From NCBI RefSeq assembly GCF_028737325.1, contig NZ_JAQZCH010000001.1:726732-790731 (forward strand): a stretch of DNA of 64,000 nt, given 5' to 3'. Made by a program: the position numbers and the translations under genes. The notes below the pieces were generated by a model. That model did not search any database. It saw only the letters and a program-made list of their open reading frames with translations, and had not been told where the DNA came from. Each line of letters begins with the position of its first letter. Positions within the stretch are counted from its first letter, which is position 1. Positions 38,199 to 47,019 of this stretch are shown piece after piece. The stretch is from Microbacterium thalli (GTDB lineage Bacteria > Actinomycetota > Actinomycetes > Actinomycetales > Microbacteriaceae).

Positions 38199-39508
38199 GC
38201 GAGCACCCCGCTGTCGCGCGCGGTGTCGTCGGCGTGATGCCCGTCGACCGCGGGGGTCGGCGCCCCGGCGGGGACGCGCGCCCGCACGAGGAAGCCGCCG
38301 CGGGGCCGGGGCGCCGCTTCGAGCCAGCCGCCCGACGCGGCGGCGCGCTCGCGCATCCCCACGAGCCCGAGCCCCGGGGTGCCGCCGTAGCGCACGCGCC
38401 CCTCGTTGCCCACCTCGAGCTCGATCTCGTCGTCGTCGAAGCGCAGCCGCACGTCGGCGCGGGCCTCGGGTCCGCCGTGGCGACGAGCGTTCGTGAGCGC
38501 CTCTTGGGCGATGCGGTACAGGTTCACCTGTGCGACGTCGGATGCCGCGACCGGCGTGCCCACGACGGCGAAGGTCGTCGGCATCCCGTTCTCGTTCGCG
38601 TACCGGACGAGCTCGCCGATGGCGTCGAGCCGCAGGGTCGAGGCGCCGGGGGCGGCGGCATCCGTCGTCCGCAGGGTCTCGAGCAGCTGCCGCAGCTCCA
38701 CCAGCGACGACCGGGCGGACTCCTCGACACCCGCGAGCGCTCGCCGTGCCGCCTCGGGGTCGCGATCGAGCACCGTGCGCGCAGCGCCCGCCTGCACCCC
38801 CATCGCCGAGACGTGGTGCGCGACGACGTCATGCAGCTCGCGCGCGATCCGCACCCGGTCGAGGGCCACCGCCTGAGCCGCCGTCAGCTCGCGCTCGCGC
38901 TCGAGCTCGCGGGTTCGCTGCTCGAGCATCTCGCGACTGCGGGCGCTGGCGTAGGCGCGCTCGCCGAATGCGAACGCTCCCGCGAAGAACACGACGTTGA
39001 AGAGGAACTGCAGCATCATCATCGCCGCGACGGGCGACAACAGCGAGTACTCCGCCGCCGTCTGCTCGCCCTCCGCCCCGGAGGCTTGGAACATCGAGAC
39101 CATCAGCCAGACGAACATCCCGATGATGACGATCACGCGCACCACCATGGCGCGACGGCGGTCGGCGACCCACGCTCCGACGGAGTACATCGCGATGAAC
39201 AGGGCGATGCTGCCGACGTACAGCTCGGGGATCAGTGCCGACATCCCGACGAAGTAGACGATGGCCACGACGATGAGCGTGACCTCCGGCATCCGGCGGC
39301 GCACGGCCAGGGGAACCGTGAGGGCGACGGAGTAGAGCAGTCCCCAGCTCAGATGCGGGGTGTCTTCGCCGAACACGCCCGCGACCTGCCCGAGCCACGT
39401 GCTGAGGATCGCGCCGACGAGCAGCGCCCCGGCGAGCCAGAGGTCGTTGCGCAGCTGTTCGCGCGTCGGTGCGGTGCGGCCGTCGGGAGCGGGGGAGAGC
39501 GCGGGCAT
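38195..39508 (-). CDS. Sensor histidine kinase (HisKA_3, NarX/DesK-like)
   Basis: 437 aa. About five membrane segments occupy residues 30-180, a coiled coil follows (SREMLEQRTRELERERELT), and the phosphoacceptor His sits in RIARELHDVVAHHVS. The HATPase_c domain has the N-box EALTNARRH and the glycine lid TPGLGLVGMRERA. ATG 39506-39508 is 7 nt from TAGCGT and also has GGAG, so I choose it over the codon 36 bp upstream. It forms a two-component system with the overlapping LuxR-type regulator; the stimulus is unknown. Confidence 0.93.
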   Translation of the reverse strand: MPALSPAPDGRTAPTREQLRNDLWLAGALLVGAILSTWLGQVAGVFGEDTPHLSWGLLYSVALTVPLAVRRRMPEVTLIVVAIVYFVGMSALIPELYVGSIALFIAMYSVGAWVADRRRAMVVRVIVIIGMFVWLMVSMFQASGAEGEQTAAEYSLLSPVAAMMMLQFLFNVVFFAGAFAFGERAYASARSREMLEQRTRELERERELTAAQAVALDRVRIARELHDVVAHHVSAMGVQAGAARTVLDRDPEAARRALAGVEESARSSLVELRQLLETLRTTDAAAPGASTLRLDAIGELVRYANENGMPTTFAVVGTPVAASDVAQVNLYRIAQEALTNARRHGGPEARADVRLRFDDDEIELEVGNEGRVRYGGTPGLGLVGMRERAAASGGWLEAAPRPRGGFLVRARVPAGAPTPAVDGHHADDTARDSGVLA

Positions 39509-39580
39509 GCTCTCCACGCTACGGGGCCGGTCGCCGGGCGACATCCCCCGTCCGGGGGAGCGGCGACCGCCGGCGGGTGG

Positions 39581-40420
39581 TCAGAAGATCATCGGCCGGT
39601 CGTCGTCTTCGGTCGCGTCGACGTCGAGGTCGACGACGACCGGGACGTGGTCGCTCGGCGCCTCGCCCTTGCGCTGGTCGCGGTGGATCGCGGCACCGGT
39701 CACCGCGTCGGCGAAGGCGCGAGACCCCAGGATGAAGTCGATGCGCAGGCCCTCGTTGCGGGGGAACCGCAGCTGCTTGTAGTCCCAGTACGTGAAGCCG
39801 GTCGGCACGAGCGGACGCACCGTGTCGGAGAGTCCTGCGTCGAGCAGCGCCTGGAAGGCGGCGCGCTCGGGCGGTGAGACGTGGGTCGTCACGCCCTCGA
39901 CGAGCGTCGGGTCGCCGACATCCTCGGGCGTCGGGCAGATGTTGAAGTCGCCGGTGAGCGCGAGCGGCAGGTCGGGGTCGGCGGCGAGCGTGTCGCGCGT
40001 GTACTGCTCGAGGGCCTGCAGCCAATGCAGCTTGTAGACGTAGTGCGGGTCGTCGAGCGAGCGGCCGTTCGGGACGTACAGGCTCCACACGCGGACACCG
40101 CCGACGGTCGCGGCGATCGCCCGCGCCTCCTGCGGCGCGTCCGAGCCCTCGTGGCCCTTGAGGAATCCGGGCATGCCGGGGAAGCCGATCTGCACGTCTT
40201 CGAGGGGCTCGCGGCTGGCGATCGCGACACCGTTCCACTGATTGAGCCCGTGCAGCTCGACGTGGTAGCCGGCGGCCTCGAACTGCTCGAGCGGGAACTG
40301 CTCGGGCTTGCACTTGATCTCCTGCATCGCCAGGACGTCGACGTCCTCGTTCACGGCGAAGCCGACGATGCGGTCGACGCGAGCACGGATCGAGTTCACG
40401 TTCCAGGTGGCAAGACGCAT
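39581..40420 (-). CDS. xth: Exodeoxyribonuclease III
   Basis: 279 aa AP endonuclease/3' exonuclease for base-excision repair. Visible: ATWNVNSIRAR (N7 region), QEIK metal Glu near 34-36, YVPNGR, TGDFNICPT with the catalytic Asp and Asn, IDFILGS and the final SDHVPV His. ATG 40418-40420 is 6 nt from a minus-strand TAGGCT, so probably leaderless. Confidence 0.95.
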   Translation of the reverse strand: MRLATWNVNSIRARVDRIVGFAVNEDVDVLAMQEIKCKPEQFPLEQFEAAGYHVELHGLNQWNGVAIASREPLEDVQIGFPGMPGFLKGHEGSDAPQEARAIAATVGGVRVWSLYVPNGRSLDDPHYVYKLHWLQALEQYTRDTLAADPDLPLALTGDFNICPTPEDVGDPTLVEGVTTHVSPPERAAFQALLDAGLSDTVRPLVPTGFTYWDYKQLRFPRNEGLRIDFILGSRAFADAVTGAAIHRDQRKGEAPSDHVPVVVDLDVDATEDDDRPMIF

Positions 40421-40483
40421 GCCCCCAGCCTATTCGCCGGCTCGGACCTCGCCCGGCGTGCGGCATCCGGATACCGTCGGGGG

Positions 40484-40978
40484 ATGGCCACGCGACTGCT
40501 GCTGCTCGCCGACACCCACATCCCCGGCCGGGCCCGGGTCCTGCCCGACGCCGTGCTCGCGGCAGCGGACGCCGCCGATCTGATCGTCCACGCGGGCGAC
40601 TGGGTCTCGGCTGCCGTCCTCGACGAGCTCGAGCGCCACGGCGAGGTGATCGGCGTCTGGGGCAACAACGACGGCGACGACCTGCGCGCGCGGCTGCCCG
40701 AGGTGGCGCGTCGGCGCATCGAGGAGGTCGATGTCGCGGTGGTCCACGAGACCGGTGCCTCGACCGGGCGCGAGAAGCGGATGGATGCCGCCTACCCCGA
40801 CGACGACGTGCTGGTGTTCGGTCACAGCCACATCCCCTGGGACACGACGACCCCGCGGGGACTGCGCCTGCTCAACCCCGGCTCGCCGACCGATCGGCGC
40901 CGGCAGCCGCACAAGACCTTCCTGACGCTGACCGTCGACGGCGCAGAGCTGCGTGATGTCGAGCTGGTGGTGGTCTGA
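40484..40978 (+). CDS. YfcE/MJ0936-type metallophosphoesterase
   Basis: 164 aa binuclear phosphodiesterase. Metal ligands appear in order: LLADTHI (D-x-H), HAGDW, GNNDG, VVHE and FGHSHIP. Substrates of the family are small phosphodiesters. ATG 40484 is 6 nt after TACCGT. Confidence 0.88.
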   Translation: MATRLLLLADTHIPGRARVLPDAVLAAADAADLIVHAGDWVSAAVLDELERHGEVIGVWGNNDGDDLRARLPEVARRRIEEVDVAVVHETGASTGREKRMDAAYPDDDVLVFGHSHIPWDTTTPRGLRLLNPGSPTDRRRQPHKTFLTLTVDGAELRDVELVVV

Positions 40979-41019
40979 GGCATCCGGATGCCGCCGGTGC
41001 GGCTCGTAGACTCGGACGC

Positions 41020-41598
41020 ATGACCGTCGCAGGCACGCCCGAGCTCGAAGCCGACCGCCAGGACCTCATCCGGCTGATCCAGGACGAGGCGGTGTTCCAC
41101 GGCGACTTCACCCTCTCGAGCGGCAAGAAGGCGACGTACTACGTCGACATGCGCCGGCTGACCCTCGACCACCGCGCCGCGCCCGCGATCGGCCGCATCA
41201 TGCTCGATCTCATCGGCGACATCGACGGCGTCGTCGCCGTCGGCGGCCTGACCCTCGGCGCGGACCCCATCGCCAACGCCGTCATGCACGAGTCGGTCCG
41301 AGCCGGCCGGGCGCTCGACGCGTTCGTCGTGCGCAAGGAGCCGAAGGACCACGGCCGCGGCCGTCAGATCGAGGGCGCGGATGTCGCCGGCAAGCGCGTC
41401 GTCGTCGTCGAAGACACCTCGACGACGGGGCAGTCCGCCCTCAAGGCCGTCGAGGCGCTGCGGCGCGAAGGCGCCGAGCCGGTCGCCGTCGCCGTCATCG
41501 TCGACCGCAAGACCGGTGCCCAGGCCGCCGTCGAGGCCGAGGGCCTGCAGTGGCTCGCCGCGATCGACCTCGACGACCTCGGCCTCCAGCCCCAGTAA
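41020..41598 (+). CDS. pyrE: Orotate phosphoribosyltransferase
   Basis: 192 aa, converting orotate and PRPP to OMP in pyrimidine synthesis. The PRPP loop is VVVVEDTSTTGQSALKAV (about 126-143); the N-terminal FTLSSGKKATYYVDMR is the orotate-binding segment and VRKEPKDHGRGRQIEG the flexible catalytic loop with its Lys. ATG 41020 is 7 nt after TAGACT. Other pyr genes are not adjacent. Confidence 0.95.
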   Translation: MTVAGTPELEADRQDLIRLIQDEAVFHGDFTLSSGKKATYYVDMRRLTLDHRAAPAIGRIMLDLIGDIDGVVAVGGLTLGADPIANAVMHESVRAGRALDAFVVRKEPKDHGRGRQIEGADVAGKRVVVVEDTSTTGQSALKAVEALRREGAEPVAVAVIVDRKTGAQAAVEAEGLQWLAAIDLDDLGLQPQ

Positions 41599-41746
41599 GC
41601 CCGGGCCTCGGGCGGTGCGGTGCCCGGGTGAGCGGCATCCGCCCCGGCCGCGCGCGCCCGGCCCCCGCTTCGCCTGTCACGTCCCCAGCCCATCCCACCC
41701 CCATCCCGCGGAATAGGGTGGGGGCGGGGCGGGGTTGCCCTTCGGT

Positions 41747-42838
41747 ATGAGCCTGTACGAGCCCGCCGTCTTCGGCGCCCTGAACCTCTCGAACCGCGTC
41801 GTGATGGCGCCGCTGACGCGGACGCGCGCCGACGCGGATGGGGTGCCGACCGACGTGATGGTCGAGCACTACCGGCAGCGCGCCGGCCAGGGGCTGATCG
41901 TGACCGAGGGCACGTGGCCCGTCGCTGAGGCGAAGTCGTATCCGGGTCAGCCGGGCATCGAGACGGACGAGCAGGTCGCGGGATGGCGCCGCATCGCCGA
42001 CGCCGTGCACGCGGCAGGCGGCACCGTCGTCATGCAGCTCATGCACGGCGGACGCGTCTCGCACCCCGACATCACCGGCGCCGACCGTGTCGTCGGTCCC
42101 AGCGCCCTCGCCGCCCCCGGCCAGACCCGCACGCCGAAGGGCAAGGCCGACCTGCCCGTTGCGCACGCGCTGACCGCCGACGAGATCCCCGTCGTCATCG
42201 AGCAGTTCGTCCAGGCTGCGCGCAACGCGATCGCGGCCGGGCTCGACGGCGTCGAGGTGCACGGCGCCAATGGCTACCTCGTGCACGAGTTCCTCTCGCC
42301 GGTCTCGAACATCCGCGACGACGCGTACGGCGGTTCGCCCGAAAACCGCGCCCGGTTCGCGGTCGAGGTGACGCAGGCCGTCGCCGCGGCCGTCGGTGCC
42401 GAGCGCACCGGCATCCGGCTGTCGCCCCAGCACAACATCCAGGGCGTGCTCGAGCACGACGACGCCGACGTCCGCGCGACGTACACGGCTGTGGCCGAGG
42501 GGCTGGCCGCGCTCGACCTCGCCTTCGTCGACGTGCTCAGCGCCGACCCGACCGGTGACCTCGTGCAGCACATCCGCCGCACCGCCGGCGCACCGTTCAT
42601 CCTCAACTCGGGGTTCGGCTCGCCGACGACCCGCGAAGAGGCCGAGACGCTCGTCACGGCGGACTGGACGGATGCCGTCGCCGTCGGCCGACCCGTCATC
42701 GCGAACCCCGATCTGGCTCGGCGGTGGGAGCTCCGGGCAGAGCTCAACGAGCCGCGCCCCGAGCTGTTCTACGGTTCGACGGCCGAGGGGTACACCGACT
42801 ACCCGTCGCTCGACGACGTGCGGGCCGGCGTCGCCTGA
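41747..42838 (+). CDS. Old yellow enzyme / alkene reductase
   Basis: 363 aa FMN-dependent NADPH oxidoreductase. The barrel starts with NRVVMAPLTRTRA; the substrate-binding His/Asn pair is in EVHGANGYL; PVSNIRDDAYGGSPENRARF is the family signature. It reduces activated C=C bonds of enones or nitroalkenes. A TAGGGT at 41714-41719 gives a short leader; ATG 41747 is preferred over an in-frame TTG at 41735. Confidence 0.93.
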   Translation: MSLYEPAVFGALNLSNRVVMAPLTRTRADADGVPTDVMVEHYRQRAGQGLIVTEGTWPVAEAKSYPGQPGIETDEQVAGWRRIADAVHAAGGTVVMQLMHGGRVSHPDITGADRVVGPSALAAPGQTRTPKGKADLPVAHALTADEIPVVIEQFVQAARNAIAAGLDGVEVHGANGYLVHEFLSPVSNIRDDAYGGSPENRARFAVEVTQAVAAAVGAERTGIRLSPQHNIQGVLEHDDADVRATYTAVAEGLAALDLAFVDVLSADPTGDLVQHIRRTAGAPFILNSGFGSPTTREEAETLVTADWTDAVAVGRPVIANPDLARRWELRAELNEPRPELFYGSTAEGYTDYPSLDDVRAGVA

Positions 42839-42880
42839 CGCCGCGCTCCGGCTGGTCCCCGACGCCGCCGGGCGCGGGGA

Positions 42881-43066
42881 TCAGCCCTGGAAGACGGGCA
42901 GCTGCGAGGCCAGGCCCAGCAGCAGCCCGAAGAAGGTCAGCAGGATGATGCCGCGCCGGGTCGACCCGCGATTGGTGCCGTCGTCGCCGATGCGCTGATT
43001 GCGCACGAAGATGACGAGGGCGATCAGCAGCACGGCGAGGCCGGTCAGGGCCAGGACGATGGACAT
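42881..43066 (-). CDS. Small two-segment membrane protein
   Basis: 61 aa. Two hydrophobic stretches (VLALTGLAVLLIALVIFV and GIILLTFFGLLLGLAS) flank a short polar loop (RNQRIGDDGTNRGSTRR). ATG 43064-43066 shares one base with the stop of the preceding 37-aa gene (TGATG). Unrecognised; conservation of the pair would show whether they form a membrane complex. Confidence 0.7.
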   Translation of the reverse strand: MSIVLALTGLAVLLIALVIFVRNQRIGDDGTNRGSTRRGIILLTFFGLLLGLASQLPVFQG

Positions 43067-43179
43067 CAGTCATCTCCTCCGCGCTTGCGCCGCACGAACT
43101 GCACGACGACGACCACGAGGCTCGTCGTGAGCATGAGAGCGACGCTGATCAGCAGCAGGTTCTGCTCGAACTCGTTCAC
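43066..43179 (-). CDS. 37-aa single-pass membrane protein
   Basis: VNEFEQN, a 20-residue membrane segment (LLLISVALMLTTSLVVVVVQ), then a basic tail RRKRGGDD. GTG 43177-43179 has a strong GGAGG 8 nt upstream. It follows the HAD phosphatase gene by 25 bp and is coupled to the 61-aa gene by TGATG. No family recognised. Confidence 0.7.
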   Translation of the reverse strand: MNEFEQNLLLISVALMLTTSLVVVVVQFVRRKRGGDD

Positions 43180-43204
43180 GCGGCGCCCTCCGTTCGCGCG
43201 GCCA

Positions 43205-44014
43205 TCACAGGATCCCCGGGTCTTCGGTCTCGTACGGCTCGGCGTCGAGCAGGTCGGCGACGGAGTCGAGGATCTCATCGGGACGGAAGGGGTACCGCGC
43301 GATCTCGGCGTCATCGGCGATGCCGGTGCGCACGAGCACGGTGTGCAGTCCCGCCTCGATGCCCGCGACGACGTCGGTGTCCATCCGGTCGCCGATCATG
43401 CCGGTGTTCTCGGAGTGCGCGCCGATGCGGTTCATCGCGGATCGGAACATCATCGGGTTGGGCTTGCCGACGACGTAGGGGGCCTTGCCCGTCGCGTGCG
43501 AGATGAGCGCCGCGAACGATCCGGTGGCCGGTACGACGCCTTCGGGTGTGGGCCCGGTGGCGTCTGGGTTGGTGATGATGAACCGCGCGCCGGCGTTGAT
43601 GAACCGGATCGCCTTCGTGATGGCGTCGAAGGAGTAGTTGCGCGTCTCGCCGACGACGACGTAGTCGGGGTCGGTCTCGGTCATGATGTAGCCCGCCTCA
43701 TGCAGGGCGGTCGTCAGGCCCGCCTCGCCGATGACGAATGCCGAGCCTCCCGGATGCTGCGAGCGCAGAAACTCGGCCGTGGCGAGCGCCGAGGTCCAGA
43801 TGCGTTCCTCGGGAACTTCGAGGCCCGACCGGGCCAGGCGTGCGCTGAGGTCGCGCGGCGTGAAGAAGGGGTTGTTGGTGAGCACGAGGAACGGCGTCCC
43901 CGTCTCGCGCCACTGCGCGAGCAGCTCCGCGGCTCCCGGGATGGGGTGGTTCTCGTGGACGAGAACGCCGTCCATGTCGGTGAGCCAGCACTCGATATCG
44001 GCGCGTGTCCGCAT
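43205..44014 (-). CDS. HAD-IIA phosphatase (NagD-like)
   Basis: 269 aa. Motif I is DMDGVLVHEN (catalytic Asp13 and Asp15), motif II LTNNP, motif III Lys in VVGKPNPMMF and motif IV MIGDRMDTDVVAG. The type IIA cap lies between. Relatives dephosphorylate sugar phosphates, nucleotides or 4-nitrophenyl phosphate. ATG 44012-44014 is 6 nt from TAGGCT. It leads the operon with the two small membrane proteins. Confidence 0.92.
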   Translation of the reverse strand: MRTRADIECWLTDMDGVLVHENHPIPGAAELLAQWRETGTPFLVLTNNPFFTPRDLSARLARSGLEVPEERIWTSALATAEFLRSQHPGGSAFVIGEAGLTTALHEAGYIMTETDPDYVVVGETRNYSFDAITKAIRFINAGARFIITNPDATGPTPEGVVPATGSFAALISHATGKAPYVVGKPNPMMFRSAMNRIGAHSENTGMIGDRMDTDVVAGIEAGLHTVLVRTGIADDAEIARYPFRPDEILDSVADLLDAEPYETEDPGIL

Positions 44015-44056
44015 GGCCCCAGCCTAGCCGTGGCGATCGGGCCGTAGTCTTCACTC

Positions 44057-45019
44057 GTGGCCCGCGATGACTGGAATCCCCGCATGCTGCCTGATCTGTC
44101 GGGCAAGCGCTACCTGGTCACGGGTTCCAACGCCGGCCTGGGCTATTTCGCCTCGCTGCAGTTGGCGGCGGCGGGGGCGCACGTGGTCATGACCGGCCGC
44201 AGTCCGCAGCGCCTCGCGACGGCGCGCGCGTCGGTCGCGCGGGCCCTCGGCCACGACGCGGGCACGGTCGAGACGCTGCTGCTCGACACCAGCAACCTCG
44301 GCTCGGTGCGTGCCGCCGCGGCCACCGCGCGCGGGCGCAAGCCGCTGCACGGGCTGCTGCTGAACGCCGGGGTGGTGCATCCGCCGCGCCACCGTGAGAC
44401 CACGTACGACGGGCACGAGGTGGTCTTCGCGACGAACGTGCTCGGGCACTACGCGCTCGCGGGCGAGCTGCTCATCGCGCTCGCCGCGGGCCGCGGGCGC
44501 ATGGTGTGGGTCGGCTCGGTGTCGACGTCGATCTGGAAGTACGACCCGACCGACATCGAGCTCGAGGAGAACTACTCGCCCTGGCGCGCGTACGTGCAGT
44601 CGAAGGTCGCTACAACGGCGCTCGGGCTCGAAGCCGACGATCGGCTGCGTGCGGCCAGCGTGCCGGTCGCGAGTCTCGTGGCCCATCCCGGCTACTCGAC
44701 CAGTGGACGCACCCGCGGCATCGCCGGCATCAACGAGCCGTCGCGGATGACGCGCTTCACCGACAACCTGCAGGTCGCGGTCACGCAGTCCAAGGAACGC
44801 GGGGCCTGGGCGCTCGTGCGTGCGCTCGTCGACCCCGAGGCCGAGGGCGGCGAGTTCTACGGTCCGACGGGCGTCCTGCGGGGCGAGCCGCGGCGCGCCA
44901 CCCCGGCCGCCGTCACGCGCGATCCCGAGGTCGCCGCGCGCCTGTGGTCGTACTGCGAGCAGACCACACGCGCGCCCTGGCCCTACCTCAAGGCGAGTCG
45001 CACGCGCGCGAAGGGCTGA
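44057..45019 (+). CDS. Short-chain dehydrogenase/reductase
   Basis: 320 aa, resembling the WW-domain oxidoreductase/retinol dehydrogenase-like SDRs. The cofactor motif is TGSNAGLG (about 20-27), then LLLNAGV, a catalytic Ser in GSVST and YVQSK as the YxxxK motif. GTG 44057 is 6 nt after TAGTCT. Substrate unknown. Confidence 0.9.
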   Translation: MARDDWNPRMLPDLSGKRYLVTGSNAGLGYFASLQLAAAGAHVVMTGRSPQRLATARASVARALGHDAGTVETLLLDTSNLGSVRAAAATARGRKPLHGLLLNAGVVHPPRHRETTYDGHEVVFATNVLGHYALAGELLIALAAGRGRMVWVGSVSTSIWKYDPTDIELEENYSPWRAYVQSKVATTALGLEADDRLRAASVPVASLVAHPGYSTSGRTRGIAGINEPSRMTRFTDNLQVAVTQSKERGAWALVRALVDPEAEGGEFYGPTGVLRGEPRRATPAAVTRDPEVAARLWSYCEQTTRAPWPYLKASRTRAKG

Positions 45020-45032
45020 CGCCGGCCGCGGT

Positions 45033-45671
45033 TCAGGCGGTCACCCAGATCGCGGACGCGGCGCCCGGCGGCAGCACGACCGATCCGCCGCCGTCGACCT
45101 GGACGGTGTCACGACCGCTGACGGTCAGGGCGTGGCCGACGTCGACGCCGCGCTCCTCGAGGGCGCGCAGCAGCGCCGGGTCGCGGTCGCTCACCCGCAG
45201 GATGCGCCCCGTGTGACCGAGGGTCGCGTCGGCGAGGAGCACGAACGGCTCGCGGTGCACGTCGCCGGCGGCATCCGGGATGGCGTCGCCGTGCGGGTCG
45301 AAGCGGGGGTCGCCGAGGCGTTCGGCGATGCCGGCGAGCAGCCGGTCGCTGATGGTGTGCTCGAGCACTTCGGCCTCGTCGTGCACCTCGTCCCACGCGT
45401 AGCCGAACTCGCGCACCAGCCACGTCTCGATCAGGCGGTGCCGACGGATGATGGATGCCGCCCGCAGGCGGCCCGCTTCGGTGAGCGCGACGGGGCCGTA
45501 CGGGCGGTGCGCGACGAGGTCCTGCGCCGCGAGCTTGCGCACCATCTCGGTCACCGTCGAGGGCGCGAGCCCGAGGGTCGACGCGAGCTGCGACGGGGTG
45601 ATGGGTGCCGGCTGCCACTCGGTGTGGTGGTAGATCGTCTTCAGGTAGTCGTCGACGGCGGGGGAGGGCAC
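45033..45671 (-). CDS. DtxR-family metalloregulator, MntR-like
   Basis: 212 aa. The winged HTH (SQLASTLGLAPSTVTEMVRKL) and dimerisation domain with HDEAEVLEHTISD are followed by an FeoA/SH3-like C-terminal domain. Metal ligands look Mn-type: Asp8, and Glu in the position of DtxR Cys102 within E-V-L-E-H, as in MntR E99/E102/H103. It probably represses Mn uptake when Mn is abundant. GTG 45669-45671 is the start; TrmH-type gene is divergent. Confidence 0.9.
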   Translation of the reverse strand: MPSPAVDDYLKTIYHHTEWQPAPITPSQLASTLGLAPSTVTEMVRKLAAQDLVAHRPYGPVALTEAGRLRAASIIRRHRLIETWLVREFGYAWDEVHDEAEVLEHTISDRLLAGIAERLGDPRFDPHGDAIPDAAGDVHREPFVLLADATLGHTGRILRVSDRDPALLRALEERGVDVGHALTVSGRDTVQVDGGGSVVLPPGAASAIWVTA

Positions 45672-45727
45672 ACTCCAGAATATCCGGCGCCCGCGGCGGG
45701 TCGGAGGTGCCGGGATAGCCTGTCTCG

Positions 45728-46390
45728 GTGACCCGCCCCGATGCCGCCGAGCCCGCCGCCGCAGACGATGCCGCCGAGCCCCAGCTGCCGGTGGGCGTGG
45801 GGCCGTGGCCGGGCGGCCCCGAGGCGTGGCCGGACGACGCGCGCTTCGACCCGGTGCTGCTCGCGGAGGGCGACCGGCGCAACGTCGTCGACCGGTACCG
45901 CTACTGGCGCCTCGAGGCGATCGTCGCCGACCTCGACGAGCACCGGCATGCGTTCCACGTCGCGATCGAGAACTGGCAGCACGACATGAACATCGGGTCG
46001 ATCGTCCGCAGCGCCAACGCGTTCGGGGCGGCGGAGGTCCACATCATCGGGCGCCGGCGCTGGAACCGCCGCGGCGCGATGGTGACCGACCGCTACCAGC
46101 ACGTGCGCCACCACGAGGATGTCGCCGGCTTCGCCGCCTGGGCCCGCGAGGCCGGGATGCCGATCGTGGCGGTCGACAACGTGCCGGGGTCGGTGCCCGT
46201 CGATCGGGCCGACCTGCCCGAGCGCGCCGTGCTGCTCTTCGGCCAGGAGGGGCCGGGCCTCTCGCCCGAGGCGGTCGCGGCGGCATCCGTCGTCGTCGAG
46301 ATCACGCAGTACGGCTCGACGCGCTCGATCAACGCCTCGGCGGCAGGAGCGGTCGTCATGTACGAATGGTGCCGCCGATGGGCGCGCTGA
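45728..46390 (+). CDS. SpoU/TrmH-family RNA 2'-O-methyltransferase
   Basis: 220 aa SPOUT enzyme. Motif 1 is NIGSIVRSANAFGA, motif 2 LLFGQEGPGLS, motif 3 STRSINASAAGAVVMYEW, the deep-trefoil-knot SAM site. The N-terminal 60 residues are acidic and Pro-rich. Target (tRNA G18 or rRNA) is not decided. GTG 45728 is 6 nt after TAGCCT. Confidence 0.92.
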   Translation: MTRPDAAEPAAADDAAEPQLPVGVGPWPGGPEAWPDDARFDPVLLAEGDRRNVVDRYRYWRLEAIVADLDEHRHAFHVAIENWQHDMNIGSIVRSANAFGAAEVHIIGRRRWNRRGAMVTDRYQHVRHHEDVAGFAAWAREAGMPIVAVDNVPGSVPVDRADLPERAVLLFGQEGPGLSPEAVAAASVVVEITQYGSTRSINASAAGAVVMYEWCRRWAR

Positions 46391-46406
46391 CGGGCAGGCC
46401 GCGGCG

Positions 46407-46916
46407 TCAGCGCGACGGGTCGGCGTCCGGCGCGACGGCGTAGACGAACAGACCCGACGCGCTCGAGGTCAGCTCGACGGTCGCGTCGGCCGGGACGTCC
46501 GCGATGGTGTGGGGCTCGGCCCGAGCGTCGACCGCCGCGCACGTGATCTCGCCGCGTTCGACGTCGGTACCTGCCGCCGTCACCGCGTACGACAGCTCCG
46601 CGCCCGAGCCGCTGACGCACGCGATCGTCACGACAGCGGGCGCCTGATCGGCGGGCACGGTGATGATCGGCTCATTGCCGGGGGCGAGCACGCCGGCCTC
46701 GCGCTGCGTCCAGGCGGCGCCGCCCAGGGCGTTCTCGGGGATGACGGCGTCGGCCCACACGACGGCGTCGTCGAGGGTGGGCTCGGGCAGCGAGCGGGGG
46801 TCGGCGGACCGCGTGGGGACCTCGATCGGAGGGGTACTTCCGGAGCAGCCGGAAGCCAGCATCCCCACCACGAGGACCGCGACGGTCGCGGCGGCTGCGG
46901 AGGTGAGCTTCGGCAT
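46407..46916 (-). CDS. Hypothetical lipoprotein
   Basis: 169 aa. The signal ends in a lipobox LASGC at about 24, followed by a Ser/Thr/Pro-rich linker. The mature part looks beta-rich with two cysteines (TIACVSG, EITCAAV) that could form a disulfide. No family recognised. ATG 46914-46916 is 6 nt from TAGCGT. Confidence 0.8.
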   Translation of the reverse strand: MPKLTSAAAATVAVLVVGMLASGCSGSTPPIEVPTRSADPRSLPEPTLDDAVVWADAVIPENALGGAAWTQREAGVLAPGNEPIITVPADQAPAVVTIACVSGSGAELSYAVTAAGTDVERGEITCAAVDARAEPHTIADVPADATVELTSSASGLFVYAVAPDADPSR

Positions 46917-47019
46917 GACGCCACGCTAGGGGCGCAGGCTGTGGTTCGGGCGAGAATGCGGTTTCGACTCGCTCACAGTCGTGCGCATCGCGGACCGCCG
47001 GTCCGCCGTGCGCACGCGG

